A program made the position numbers and the translations under genes. Shown here piece after piece: positions 52,154 through 59,639 of a stretch of 64,000 nt of DNA; the stretch's first letter is position 1; every line of letters begins with the position of its first letter. Below the pieces are notes generated by a model that saw nothing but the letters and a program-made list of their open reading frames with translations, did not search any database and was not told the origin of the DNA. Source of the DNA: Streptomyces sp. NBC_00513 (GTDB lineage: Bacteria > Actinomycetota > Actinomycetes > Streptomycetales > Streptomycetaceae); assembly GCF_041431415.1 (NCBI RefSeq), contig NZ_CP107845.1, positions 1,488,001 through 1,552,000 of the forward strand, read 5' to 3'.

Positions 52154-53311
52154 TTGGGGCAGCTGACCGGCGGGGACCCCTCTCTGCTCCGACGGATCAA
52201 TTCGGCGGTGGTGCTGCGGGCCCTGCGCGCGGCCGAATCGCCGACCCTCACCGACCTCACACGGGTCACCGGACTCTCCCGGCCGACCGTGGAGGGTGTG
52301 GTGGAGGGGCTGATCGGCACGGGGCTCGTGGTGGAGGCCGAAGCCGAGGAGGGCGTGCGTCGACAGGGACGGCCGGCCAGACGGTTCCGTTTCCGGACCG
52401 AGGCGGGACATCTGCTCGGCATCGAGATCGGTTCGCACCGGATCGCCGTCCTGCTGTCCGGCCTCGACGGGCGGGTGATCGGCGCGGGCACCAAGGACGT
52501 CGCCGAGTCCGCTTCGGCCGATGAGCGGCTGGAACGGGTCCGGTCGGCGGTGGCCGATCTGCTGCGGCGCTCCTGTGTGCCACGGGACTCCTTGCGGGCC
52601 GTCGGCGTGGGCAGTCCCGGAATCGTGGAGGCTGACGGGACGGTCCGCCTCGGGACCGCCCTGCCGGGATGGACCGGGCTGCCGCTCGGCGAGAGGTTGC
52701 GGCGCTCGTTCCGCTGCCCGGTACAGGTGGAGAACGATGCCAACGCCGCGGCGGTCGCGGAGCACTGGAAGGGTGCGGCGCGGGACACGGACGACATGGT
52801 GTTCGTGATGGCGGGCCTCAGCCCCGGCGCCGGTTCGCTGATCGGCGGCCGACTGCACCGCGGCTACGGCGGAGCGGCCGGCGAGATCGGCGCGTTGCAC
52901 CTGCTGGGGCGGGAGGTCACGCCGGAGAAGCTGCTGTCGACCACCGGCGAACCGCTGCACCCGCTCGACGAGCCGGCCGTGGCCGAGGTTTTCGCGATGG
53001 CCAGGCGGGGGGACTCCCGGGCGGTCGCCGCCGTGGAACGGTTCCTCCAGCGGCTGGTGCACGACGTGGCCGCGCTGGTTCTGGCGATGGATCCCGAACT
53101 GGTGGTCGTGGGCGGTTGGGCTGCCGGGCTGGACGGGGTCCTGGAGCCCTTGCGCCGGGAACTGGAGCGGTACTGCCTGCGCCCGCCTCGGGTGGTGCAG
53201 TCTCTGCTCGGCGAGGCGGCGGTGGCCACCGGGGCGCTGCGGCTGGCATTGGACCACGTCGAGGAGGAGCTGTTCGCGGTGGAGAAGACGGTGACGGCCC
53301 GGCGCAGCTGA
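52154..53311 (+). CDS. ROK family transcriptional regulator lacking zinc cysteines
   Basis: A 385-residue protein from TTG 52154 (GGGAGG upstream). An N-terminal MarR-like HTH (about 10-60: LLRRINSAVVLRALRAAESPTLTDLTRV, GLSRPTVEGVVEGLI) fused to a ROK sugar-kinase fold: GIEIGSHRIAVLLSG, GVGSPGIVEADG, and the catalytic-Asp motif VENDANAAAVAEHW. The usual ROK zinc motif CxCGxxGC after GEIG is absent; the segment reads GEIGALHLLGREVTPEKLLS. It is thus probably a non-enzymatic sugar sensor. Located upstream of a long repetitive intergenic region. Confidence 0.88.
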   Translation: MGQLTGGDPSLLRRINSAVVLRALRAAESPTLTDLTRVTGLSRPTVEGVVEGLIGTGLVVEAEAEEGVRRQGRPARRFRFRTEAGHLLGIEIGSHRIAVLLSGLDGRVIGAGTKDVAESASADERLERVRSAVADLLRRSCVPRDSLRAVGVGSPGIVEADGTVRLGTALPGWTGLPLGERLRRSFRCPVQVENDANAAAVAEHWKGAARDTDDMVFVMAGLSPGAGSLIGGRLHRGYGGAAGEIGALHLLGREVTPEKLLSTTGEPLHPLDEPAVAEVFAMARRGDSRAVAAVERFLQRLVHDVAALVLAMDPELVVVGGWAAGLDGVLEPLRRELERYCLRPPRVVQSLLGEAAVATGALRLALDHVEEELFAVEKTVTARRS

Positions 53312-53848
53312 CACCGGCGCTGTCGACCCGGGCAGCGCGGTGACCCGCCCTCGGGCGAGCACCCCGGCCCCTTGGGGCGTTCCGCCTCGCCCCGATCCGA
53401 GCATGTGTTGGGGCGATACCGCGTGCGCGCCGGGCGGCTCGGCGTTCGCTTCTGCGCCGCTGCCTTGCGCACCACTGCGGGGCGCGGGGTGACTCCGGCC
53501 CGGGACCCTGCCCTGGCCGGCTGCTGCCCGACCGGCCGGCTCGCCGACCGAGCGATCGACCGACCGGCTGGCTGGCCGGCTGGCCGAGCGACCCGCTATC
53601 CGACCGGCCGAGACAACCCGGCTCCGGGTGGCAACCCGGTCCACGGCGATAGCATGGCATCGTTCTCGGCCGCACCCGGCGCGCCAGGGATGCCGAGGCG
53701 CCCGGAAGCTCCTGAGGCCGCCAATGCCGCCACCGCTGCCACCGCCGGAACCCTCAACCCACTTGCGCCGGGGAAAACGCCCGAGAGACGAGAACGGCCC
53801 GGCGCGCAGGCTCCCCGGGCCATAGTCGTGCGTGCGTGCGGCGTATCT

Positions 53849-54010
53849 GCCTCGTACGAAGGGTGCGCCCCGTACGACGTACACGCTCCGTACAACGGGT
53901 GCGCATCGCGCGACCTAGGTGCCCCGCACGACCTACGTGCCCCGCGCGACGTACGTACATCGTGCGACCTGCGTACCGCGTACGACCTGTGTACCCCGTG
54001 CGAAAGGGCC
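53849..54010. repeat. 18-bp degenerate tandem array, nine units
   Basis: Nine contiguous 18-bp units starting at 53849, 53867, 53885, 53903, 53921, 53939, 53957, 53975 and 53993. The consensus is about GCCCCGYRCGACCTACGT, with a core CGnRCGACnT. Identity between units is roughly 55-80 percent by eye. No spacers, so not CRISPR. Confidence 0.88.
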
Positions 54011-54057
54011 CACCATGTCGGGAGAAGCACGCCGCCCCGCAGGCAGGCCGGGCGTCC

Positions 54058-54137
54058 CGGGGCGATCCCGCCAGGCGGCCCGGGGCGATCCCGCCCGGCG
54101 TCCAGGCGCGATCCCGCCAGGCGGCCCGGGGCGGTCC
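54058..54137. repeat. 23-bp tandem repeat, about 3.5 units
   Basis: Units at 54058-54080, 54081-54103, 54104-54126 and a partial at 54127. The consensus is about CGGGGCGATCCCGCCAGGCGGCC. It lies just downstream of the GntR gene's stop. Confidence 0.85.
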
Positions 54138-54162
54138 TCGTCCCGGGGAGAAGCTTTGCGGG

Positions 54163-54921
54163 TCAGGACGCGGCGCGGGTTTCGGTGATCTCGACTCCCG
54201 AGTCGCCGAAGGTCAGGCGGCATGTGTCGGCACGGTAGGTGGCCACCGCGACGGCAGCCGTGCCGCCGGCGGTGATGTAGCGCGTGGTCACCAGCAGCAC
54301 CGGGGCGCCGGGCAGCCGGTCGAGTTCCTTGGCGTCGTCTGCGCGGGCGGAGCCGAGCTCCACGGAGCGGTCCTGGCCGTCGAGCTCGAGCCGCTGGAGT
54401 TCCCGCATCACGGCGCGGGCGCGGGCGGGTCCGGCCGGGGCGTCGATGGCGGAGAGTCCGGGCACGGACTGGGCCGGCACGTACAGCAGCTCGGCGGCCA
54501 GAGCCTGCCCCTGGGTGACCCTGGTCCGGCGCACGATGTGTACGGGCTGGTCGGCGGCGAAGTCGGGACCGAGGAGCTTCAGTACGGCGGCCGGCGGCAC
54601 GGCCTCGACCGCGTCCGTGGCCTCCCAGCCGTCGCCGCTCTCGCCGGGCCAGCTGTGGCCGGTGTCGCCGACGGCGACGCCGACGCGCGGCGGGGCGACG
54701 GTGGTGCCGACACCGCGCCGGCGCTGCAGACGGCCTTCGAGTTCGAGCTGTTCCAGAGCCTGCCGCAGGGTGGCGCGGGCGACTCCGAAGCGTGCGGCGA
54801 GGTCGCGCTCGTTCGGAAGGATCTCGCCGACGGCGAAGTCCCGGTCGAGCGCTTCGCTGAGGACGGTCTTGAGGTGCCAGTACTTCGGCTCCGGCACCGA
54901 TTCGAGCTGCGTGGTCCCCAC
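54163..54921 (-). CDS. GntR/HutC-type transcriptional regulator (UTRA domain)
   Basis: A 252-residue protein. GTG 54921 follows AGGAGGAG. GntR winged HTH at about 12-75 (YWHLKTVLSEALDRDFAVGE, LPNERDLAARFGVARATLRQALEQLELEGRL, RRRGVGTTVA), then a UTRA effector domain with LGSARADDAKELDRLPGAPVLLV and the strand TAAVAVATYRADTCRLTF. HutC-subfamily effectors are often sugars or sugar phosphates. The leader holds a direct repeat TGCAATCGA/TGCAATCG (54934-54950) that may be its own operator. Confidence 0.9.
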   Translation of the reverse strand: MGTTQLESVPEPKYWHLKTVLSEALDRDFAVGEILPNERDLAARFGVARATLRQALEQLELEGRLQRRRGVGTTVAPPRVGVAVGDTGHSWPGESGDGWEATDAVEAVPPAAVLKLLGPDFAADQPVHIVRRTRVTQGQALAAELLYVPAQSVPGLSAIDAPAGPARARAVMRELQRLELDGQDRSVELGSARADDAKELDRLPGAPVLLVTTRYITAGGTAAVAVATYRADTCRLTFGDSGVEITETRAAS

Positions 54922-55275
54922 CCTGACTCCTCCTGCAATCGATGCAATCGCCGTGTCCCAGCGGCAGTTCCGCACCGCAGTTCCGCGCCCTTGTTTATTA
55001 AAGGTTCCTGCACTATCCCTGCGACGATAGGACGGCACACCACCTTGGTCAAGACCAATCCTCGCCGCTTTGTCGGGCAGATCGGGCATATGTAGCAACC
55101 CGTTCACGGGATGTTCGCGCTCCCGGACCACGACCGCTCCGGCGACCACCGCGACCCCGCACGTCCGGAGGATTTCAACGCCCGATCCCCGGCGGGGACT
55201 TGCCGGCGGAAGCTACTGAGCGGTAGTCATTACTGACAGCCTGTCTCACACGCGTCCAGCCCGACGAGGAGCAGC
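54922..55275. other. Divergent intergenic region with promoter-like AT patches
   Basis: About 354 bases between divergent genes. It contains the TGCAATCGA direct repeat next to the GntR ribosome site, an AT-rich TTTATTAAAGG patch around 54993-55004, and GAGCGGTAGTCATTACTGAC around 55217-55237 near the hydrolase gene. No gene seen. Confidence 0.45.
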
Positions 55276-56175
55276 ATGACCGCCACGGTCTCGTTCACGA
55301 TCGATTCTCCGCTCGGCCCCCGTCCCGCCACCGTCGCCTACGAGCGCAAGGGCGCCGGCGAGCCGCTCCTCCTGCTCCACGGCATCGGCCACCACCTCCA
55401 GGCCTGGCACCCGGTGATCGACATCCTGGCCGCCGAGCACGAGGTCATCGCGGTCGACCTGCCGGGCTTCGGCGCCTCCGATCCGCTGCCCGCGGACGTC
55501 CCGTACGACCTGTCCACCGTCGCCCCGGCCCTCGGCGCGCTCTGCGCGGCACTGGGCGTGGAGCGGCCGCACGTCGCGGGGAACTCCCTCGGCGGGCTGC
55601 TCGCGCTCGAAATGGCGCGCACGCACCTCGTGCGGTCGGTGACCGCCCTGTCCCCCGCCGGGTTCTGGTCGCAGTCCGAGCGCCGGTACGCCTTCGCGGC
55701 CCTGCGGTCGATGCGCGTCGGCGCGAGGGCGCTGCCGCGGCCCACGCTGGAGCGGCTCTCGCGCAGCGGGGCGGGGCGGGCCGCGCTGACGGGGACCATC
55801 TACGCCCGCCCGGCCCGGCGTTCTCCCGAGGCGGTGGTGGCCGAGACCCTCGCCCTGCGCGACGCCACCGGCTTCGAGAAGACCCTGGCGGCGGGCGGAT
55901 CCGTACTCTTCACCGACGACGTGCCGGGTCTGCCGGTCACCATCGCCTGGGGCGGCAGCGACCGGCTCCTCCTGCGGCGGCAGGGGGTGCGTGCCAAGCG
56001 CGTGATCCCGGCCGCCCGGCTGGTTCGGCTCCCGGGCTGTGGGCACGTCCCGATGAACGACGACCCCGCTCTCGTCTCCCGGGTCATCCTCGACACGGCG
56101 CGCCGGGCTTCGAGCGGTACGGCGGGCCCGATACCGGACGCGACGGCGTGGAGCGGGGAGCAGCGGGCGGTGTGA
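55276..56175 (+). CDS. Alpha/beta hydrolase
   Basis: A 299-residue cytosolic protein with LLLLHGIGHHLQAW (oxyanion), VDLPGFGASDP, nucleophile elbow VAGNSLGGLLALEMA (Ser around 119), acid Asp in IAWGGSDRLLL and His in LPGCGHVPMND. Haloperoxidase/hydroxymuconic-semialdehyde-hydrolase-like in layout. ATG 55276 has AGGAG about 7 bases upstream. Substrate unknown. PhoD follows after 106 bases with its own candidate PHO box. Confidence 0.9.
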   Translation: MTATVSFTIDSPLGPRPATVAYERKGAGEPLLLLHGIGHHLQAWHPVIDILAAEHEVIAVDLPGFGASDPLPADVPYDLSTVAPALGALCAALGVERPHVAGNSLGGLLALEMARTHLVRSVTALSPAGFWSQSERRYAFAALRSMRVGARALPRPTLERLSRSGAGRAALTGTIYARPARRSPEAVVAETLALRDATGFEKTLAAGGSVLFTDDVPGLPVTIAWGGSDRLLLRRQGVRAKRVIPAARLVRLPGCGHVPMNDDPALVSRVILDTARRASSGTAGPIPDATAWSGEQRAV

Positions 56176-56188
56176 GCGGCCGGCGGCT

Positions 56189-56210
56189 GTTCATCCGCGG
56201 TTCGCGTGGG
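56189..56210 (+). promoter_or_regulatory. Candidate PHO box upstream of phoD
   Basis: Two directly repeated 11-nt units, GTTCATCCGCG (56189-56199) and GTTCGCGTGGG (56200-56210). They match the PhoP direct-repeat core GTTCACC at 6 of 7 and 5 of 7 positions with the exact 11-nt register. It lies 72-93 bases before a phosphatase gene of the type PhoP controls. Confidence 0.5.
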
Positions 56211-56281
56211 CGACGCGGCCGGGCCGGTGTGCGGCGACACACTGGTCCGGCCCGCCCCCGCCGGTCCCTGGAGACGCACCG

Positions 56282-57880
56282 ATGGCACCCCTGCCGCACA
56301 CCCGACGTTCCCTGCTCGGCAGTTCGCTCGCCGTTCCGGCCGGGCTCGTCCTGTCCGGGGCCTTCGCGTCGCCGGCGTTCGCCGCCCCGCGCCGGGCTCC
56401 CGCGCTCGTCCTCTCCGGCCGCCCGAACGCCCTCTGGGGCACCCAGTCCGGGGAGATCACCGCCCATTCGGCCACCGTCTGGACGCGCTCCGACCGTGCC
56501 GCGCGGATGTGGGTCGAGACCTCTCCGAGCGAGTCGTTCCGGTACGGGGTGCGCCGCCACGGCGGGGTGTTCCTCGGTCCCGCCACCGACTTCACCGGCA
56601 CCGTCACCCTGCGCGATCTGCCGCCCGGCCGGCAGATCCACTACCGGATCGTGCTCGCGGACCCCGGCGATCCCCGCCGGACCGGCGAGCCGGTGCACGG
56701 CACGTTCCGCACCACGCCGGTGTCCCGCCGCCACGACGTGCGCTTCCTGTGGTCCGGTGACCTCGCGGGGCAGGGCTGGGGCATCAATCCCGAGGTCGGC
56801 GGGTACCGCGTCTTCGACGAGATGCGGCTGCGGGACCCGGACTTCTTCCTCTTCAGCGGCGACACGATCTACGCCGACGGTCCCCTCCAGGCCGCCGTGC
56901 CCCGGCCCGACGGGACGGTCTGGCGCAACGTCACCAGCGAGGAGAAGTCGAAGGTCGCGGAGACCCTGGCGGAGTTCCGCGGGAACTTCCGCTACAACCT
57001 GCTCGATCGCAACCTCCGCGACTTCAACGCCCAGGTCCCGGTGCTGGTCCAGTGGGACGACCACGAGGTGCGCAACAACTGGTATCCGGGGCAGCGGATC
57101 GAGGATCCCCGGTACACCGTCAAGGACGTCGACACCCTCGCCGGTCGGGCCCGTCAGGCCTTCGGGGAGTATTTCCCGGTCAGTGATCTGCGCGGTGGTG
57201 GCGCCGAGGGGCGGATGTACCGGGTGATGCGGCACGGGCCGCTGTTGGACGTGTTCGTCCTCGACATGCGGACCTATCGGAACCCCAATTCCCCCGACAC
57301 CCAGACCGTCGACCCGATCGGCATTCTCGGTCCGGAACAGCTGGGCTGGCTCAAGCGCGAGCTCTCGCGCTCGCGCGCGACGTGGAAGGTGATCGCCTCG
57401 GACATGCCGCTGGGCATCGTCGTCGCCGACGGGGCCACCGACTTCGAGGCCGTCGCCCAGGGTGATCCGGGCGCCCCGCTCGGTCGGGAGCTCCAGATCG
57501 CCGAACTCCTGCGTCACATCAAGCACCAACGCATCACCGGCACCGTCTGGCTCACGGCCGACGTTCACTACACGGCCGCCAACCACTACGCGCCCGAGCG
57601 GGCCGCCTTCACGGACTTCGCGCCGTTCTGGGAGTTCGTCTCCGGCCCGATCGGTGCGGGCGCCTTCCCCGCGGGCCGCCTCGACGCGACCTTCGGGGCT
57701 CGGACCGCATACGTTCAGTCGGCCTCGGTGGCCAACATGTCCCCGGCCGAGAACCCGCCCTACTACGGCGAGGTCGACATCGACGGGGACAGCGGGGAGC
57801 TCACCGTGCGCCTGCGGCAGCAGGGAGGTCGGGTGCTCTTCGCCAGGACGCTCCGACCGGGGCGCGTGGGGCAGTCGTGA
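56282..57880 (+). CDS. phoD: Secreted alkaline phosphatase D
   Basis: A 532-residue exported phosphodiesterase/phosphatase. Tat signal: RRSLLGSSLAVPAGLVLSG with AFA cleavage near residue 36. Then an N-terminal PhoD domain (THSATVWTRSDRAARMWVE-like) and the metallo-phosphoesterase core: WSGDLAGQGWG, FSGDTIYADGP, QWDDHEVRNNW and TADVHYTAANHYAPE, which supply the Fe/Ca ligands. Homologues release phosphate from teichoic acids and phospholipids during phosphate starvation. Starts at ATG 56282. Confidence 0.92.
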   Translation: MAPLPHTRRSLLGSSLAVPAGLVLSGAFASPAFAAPRRAPALVLSGRPNALWGTQSGEITAHSATVWTRSDRAARMWVETSPSESFRYGVRRHGGVFLGPATDFTGTVTLRDLPPGRQIHYRIVLADPGDPRRTGEPVHGTFRTTPVSRRHDVRFLWSGDLAGQGWGINPEVGGYRVFDEMRLRDPDFFLFSGDTIYADGPLQAAVPRPDGTVWRNVTSEEKSKVAETLAEFRGNFRYNLLDRNLRDFNAQVPVLVQWDDHEVRNNWYPGQRIEDPRYTVKDVDTLAGRARQAFGEYFPVSDLRGGGAEGRMYRVMRHGPLLDVFVLDMRTYRNPNSPDTQTVDPIGILGPEQLGWLKRELSRSRATWKVIASDMPLGIVVADGATDFEAVAQGDPGAPLGRELQIAELLRHIKHQRITGTVWLTADVHYTAANHYAPERAAFTDFAPFWEFVSGPIGAGAFPAGRLDATFGARTAYVQSASVANMSPAENPPYYGEVDIDGDSGELTVRLRQQGGRVLFARTLRPGRVGQS

Positions 57881-58000
57881 CCTCGCCGGAAACAACGGCC
57901 GAAACCCCTCGAAACATGGCAGACCGAGCGGATCGACACTTAACCAGTCGGTCACAGATCGTTCGTGATCACGCAACACCCCTGCGCCACAGTGGTGTGC

Positions 58001-59482
58001 ATGACTGACCGTAATGTTGCCTCCGCCCAGCGTCCCCACCGCCACCACTGGCGCCGTGACGTCGTCGAACTCGCCGCCCTCTTCTGCGCCGTCGCGGTGG
58101 CCGACGGCATCGCCAATCTCGTGGTGCACGGCCCCAGGGGCCCGATCCTGCTGGTCGCCTCGGCCATCGCGCTCCTGGTCACGGCCACCTTCCACACCTG
58201 GTGGGCACGCCGCCACAGTCATGCGCCCCCTCCGGGAAACTCCGCGCCCTCCGATCCGGCCGCGGCATCGGCGCCGCATGCCACACCCGCCGGGGAGAGC
58301 GCCGGTTCCACCGCCGACCCGAAGGCGACCCCCGCCCTGTGGCGGATGCGCACCACGGTGCGTGACGAACCCGGCAGCCTGGCAGCGATCTGCACCGCGC
58401 TCGCCCGCAGCGGCGTGGACATCCTGACGTTGCAGACCCACCCCCTCCCCGAGGGCGGCACGGTCGACGAGTTCCTGCTGCGCGCCCCGCAGCGGCTGCC
58501 CTCCGCGGACCTGACCCGGGCCATCGCCGGGGCCGGCGGGCACAGCACCTGGATCGAGCGCGCCGACGCCCACGACCTGGTCGACACCCCGACCCGGGTG
58601 CTCGGACTCGCCACCCGCACCGCGCTGGACGCCGCCGAGCTGCCGCTCGCCCTGCGCCAACTGCTCGGCCGCTGCACGATCCACTCGATCCCCGCGACCA
58701 CGCTCTCCGGCCGCCCCAACGCCGGCGCGGACGCCCCCGTCGAAGGGGTCCTGGAGGCCACGGTCATGCGGCTGCGCGACCCTTCGGGCGGCGCGATCAC
58801 CGTGGAGCGCCCTTACCTTCCCTTCACCCCGACCGAGTTCGCCCGCGCCCGGGCCCTGGTGGAACTCGACGCCCGGCTCGGGCCGCGCGTCCCGCGCAGC
58901 CAGGACGTGCTGACGTTGCCGGAGGGCAACGAGATCACCGTGCGGCGGGCCGACGGCTCCGATCTGGCCGCCGCCCGCGCGATGCACGACCGTTGCTCCG
59001 AGCGCACGCTGGGCCTTCGCTACCACGGTCCGGTCGGCGACGCCGATCGCTACCTCGGCCACCTGCTGAGTCCCCGGTTCGGTCGCACGTTGGCCGCGAC
59101 GACCGCGTCCGGGAAGCTCGTCGCCCTCGGCCACCTGTTGTGGGACGGCGACGACACCGAGGTGGCGCTGCTCATCGAGGACGACTGGCAGCGCCGAGGC
59201 ATCGGCTCGGAGCTGCTGCGCCGCCTGCTGTCGATGGCCGTGGAGGCCGGCTGCGACAGCGTGTACGCCGTCACCCAGGCCTCCAACACCGGCATGGTCG
59301 CGGCCATGCGCGGTCTCGGGCTGCCCCTCGACTACCAGATCGAGGAGGGCACCCTGGTGATCACGGCCCGGCTGGACGCCGCCCGCGTCGGCTCCCGGTC
59401 GTCCTCCCACGAGGCCCCGCGCGAGCGGCACGCGTACGAGACCGAGCGGCACGCGTACGAGACCCGGCGGCTCCAGGGCTGA
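58001..59482 (+). CDS. Membrane-anchored ACT-GNAT fusion protein
   Basis: A 493-residue protein from ATG 58001. Two transmembrane helices (about 20-42, VVELAALFCAVAVADGIANL, and 47-66, ILLVASAIALLVTATF), a linker, an ACT domain (about 110-175: LWRMRTTVRDEPGSLAAICT, GVDILTLQTHPLPEGG), a middle segment, and a C-terminal GNAT domain (about 310-460: ITVRRADGSDLAAARAMHDR, WQRRGIGSELLRRLL). ACT domains bind amino acids, suggesting an amino-acid-gated acetyltransferase. The tail has a 21-bp tandem duplication (RHAYETE). Confidence 0.85.
   Translation: MTDRNVASAQRPHRHHWRRDVVELAALFCAVAVADGIANLVVHGPRGPILLVASAIALLVTATFHTWWARRHSHAPPPGNSAPSDPAAASAPHATPAGESAGSTADPKATPALWRMRTTVRDEPGSLAAICTALARSGVDILTLQTHPLPEGGTVDEFLLRAPQRLPSADLTRAIAGAGGHSTWIERADAHDLVDTPTRVLGLATRTALDAAELPLALRQLLGRCTIHSIPATTLSGRPNAGADAPVEGVLEATVMRLRDPSGGAITVERPYLPFTPTEFARARALVELDARLGPRVPRSQDVLTLPEGNEITVRRADGSDLAAARAMHDRCSERTLGLRYHGPVGDADRYLGHLLSPRFGRTLAATTASGKLVALGHLLWDGDDTEVALLIEDDWQRRGIGSELLRRLLSMAVEAGCDSVYAVTQASNTGMVAAMRGLGLPLDYQIEEGTLVITARLDAARVGSRSSSHEAPRERHAYETERHAYETRRLQG
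59423..59464. repeat. 21-bp tandem duplication at the ACT-GNAT 3' end
   Basis: Two identical 21-bp units, 59423-59443 and 59444-59464, encoding ERHAYET twice in the C-terminal tail. Confidence 0.9.
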
Positions 59483-59605
59483 AGACACGCGATACCGAGG
59501 GCCGTTCGCCGGGTGCGGGCGGCCCCCGGTCGCGTACGGACCTCCCGGGAAACGCTCGGGTCGAGAGGCCCGCAGGCCGAGAGCGAACTCCGATGACGGG
59601 AGGGC

Positions 59606-59639
59606 GTCTCACATACGAAGATGGCCGTATGTCTGAGAC
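59606..59639 (+). promoter_or_regulatory. Inverted repeat enclosing the DUF885 start codon
   Basis: GTCTCA-CATACG (59606-59617) pairs with CGTATG-TC-TGAGAC (59626-59639) with a 2-nt bulge. The ATG start (59629-59631) is inside the right arm. It could be a repressor site or an mRNA hairpin hiding the start. Confidence 0.55.

Larger units (their letters stand above)
53312..54162. repeat. 850-bp non-coding region of degenerate tandem repeats
   Basis: No credible gene: frames are open on both strands but third positions are not GC-biased (for example ATG 53654 is followed by many GCA, CCA, GAA and AAA codons). It holds a CCGACCGGC/GGCTGGC-rich patch (53520-53600), an 18-bp array (53849-54010) and a 23-bp array (54058-54137). 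Confidence 0.75.

Noticed and set aside
53849..54010. CRISPR array
   Set aside because: Units are contiguous, 18 bp, degenerate and without spacers, and no cas genes are in the window.
53372..54238. Repeat-protein gene with hexapeptide repeats
   Set aside because: Third positions are not GC-biased, there is no ribosome site, and equivalent repeats appear in several frames on both strands.
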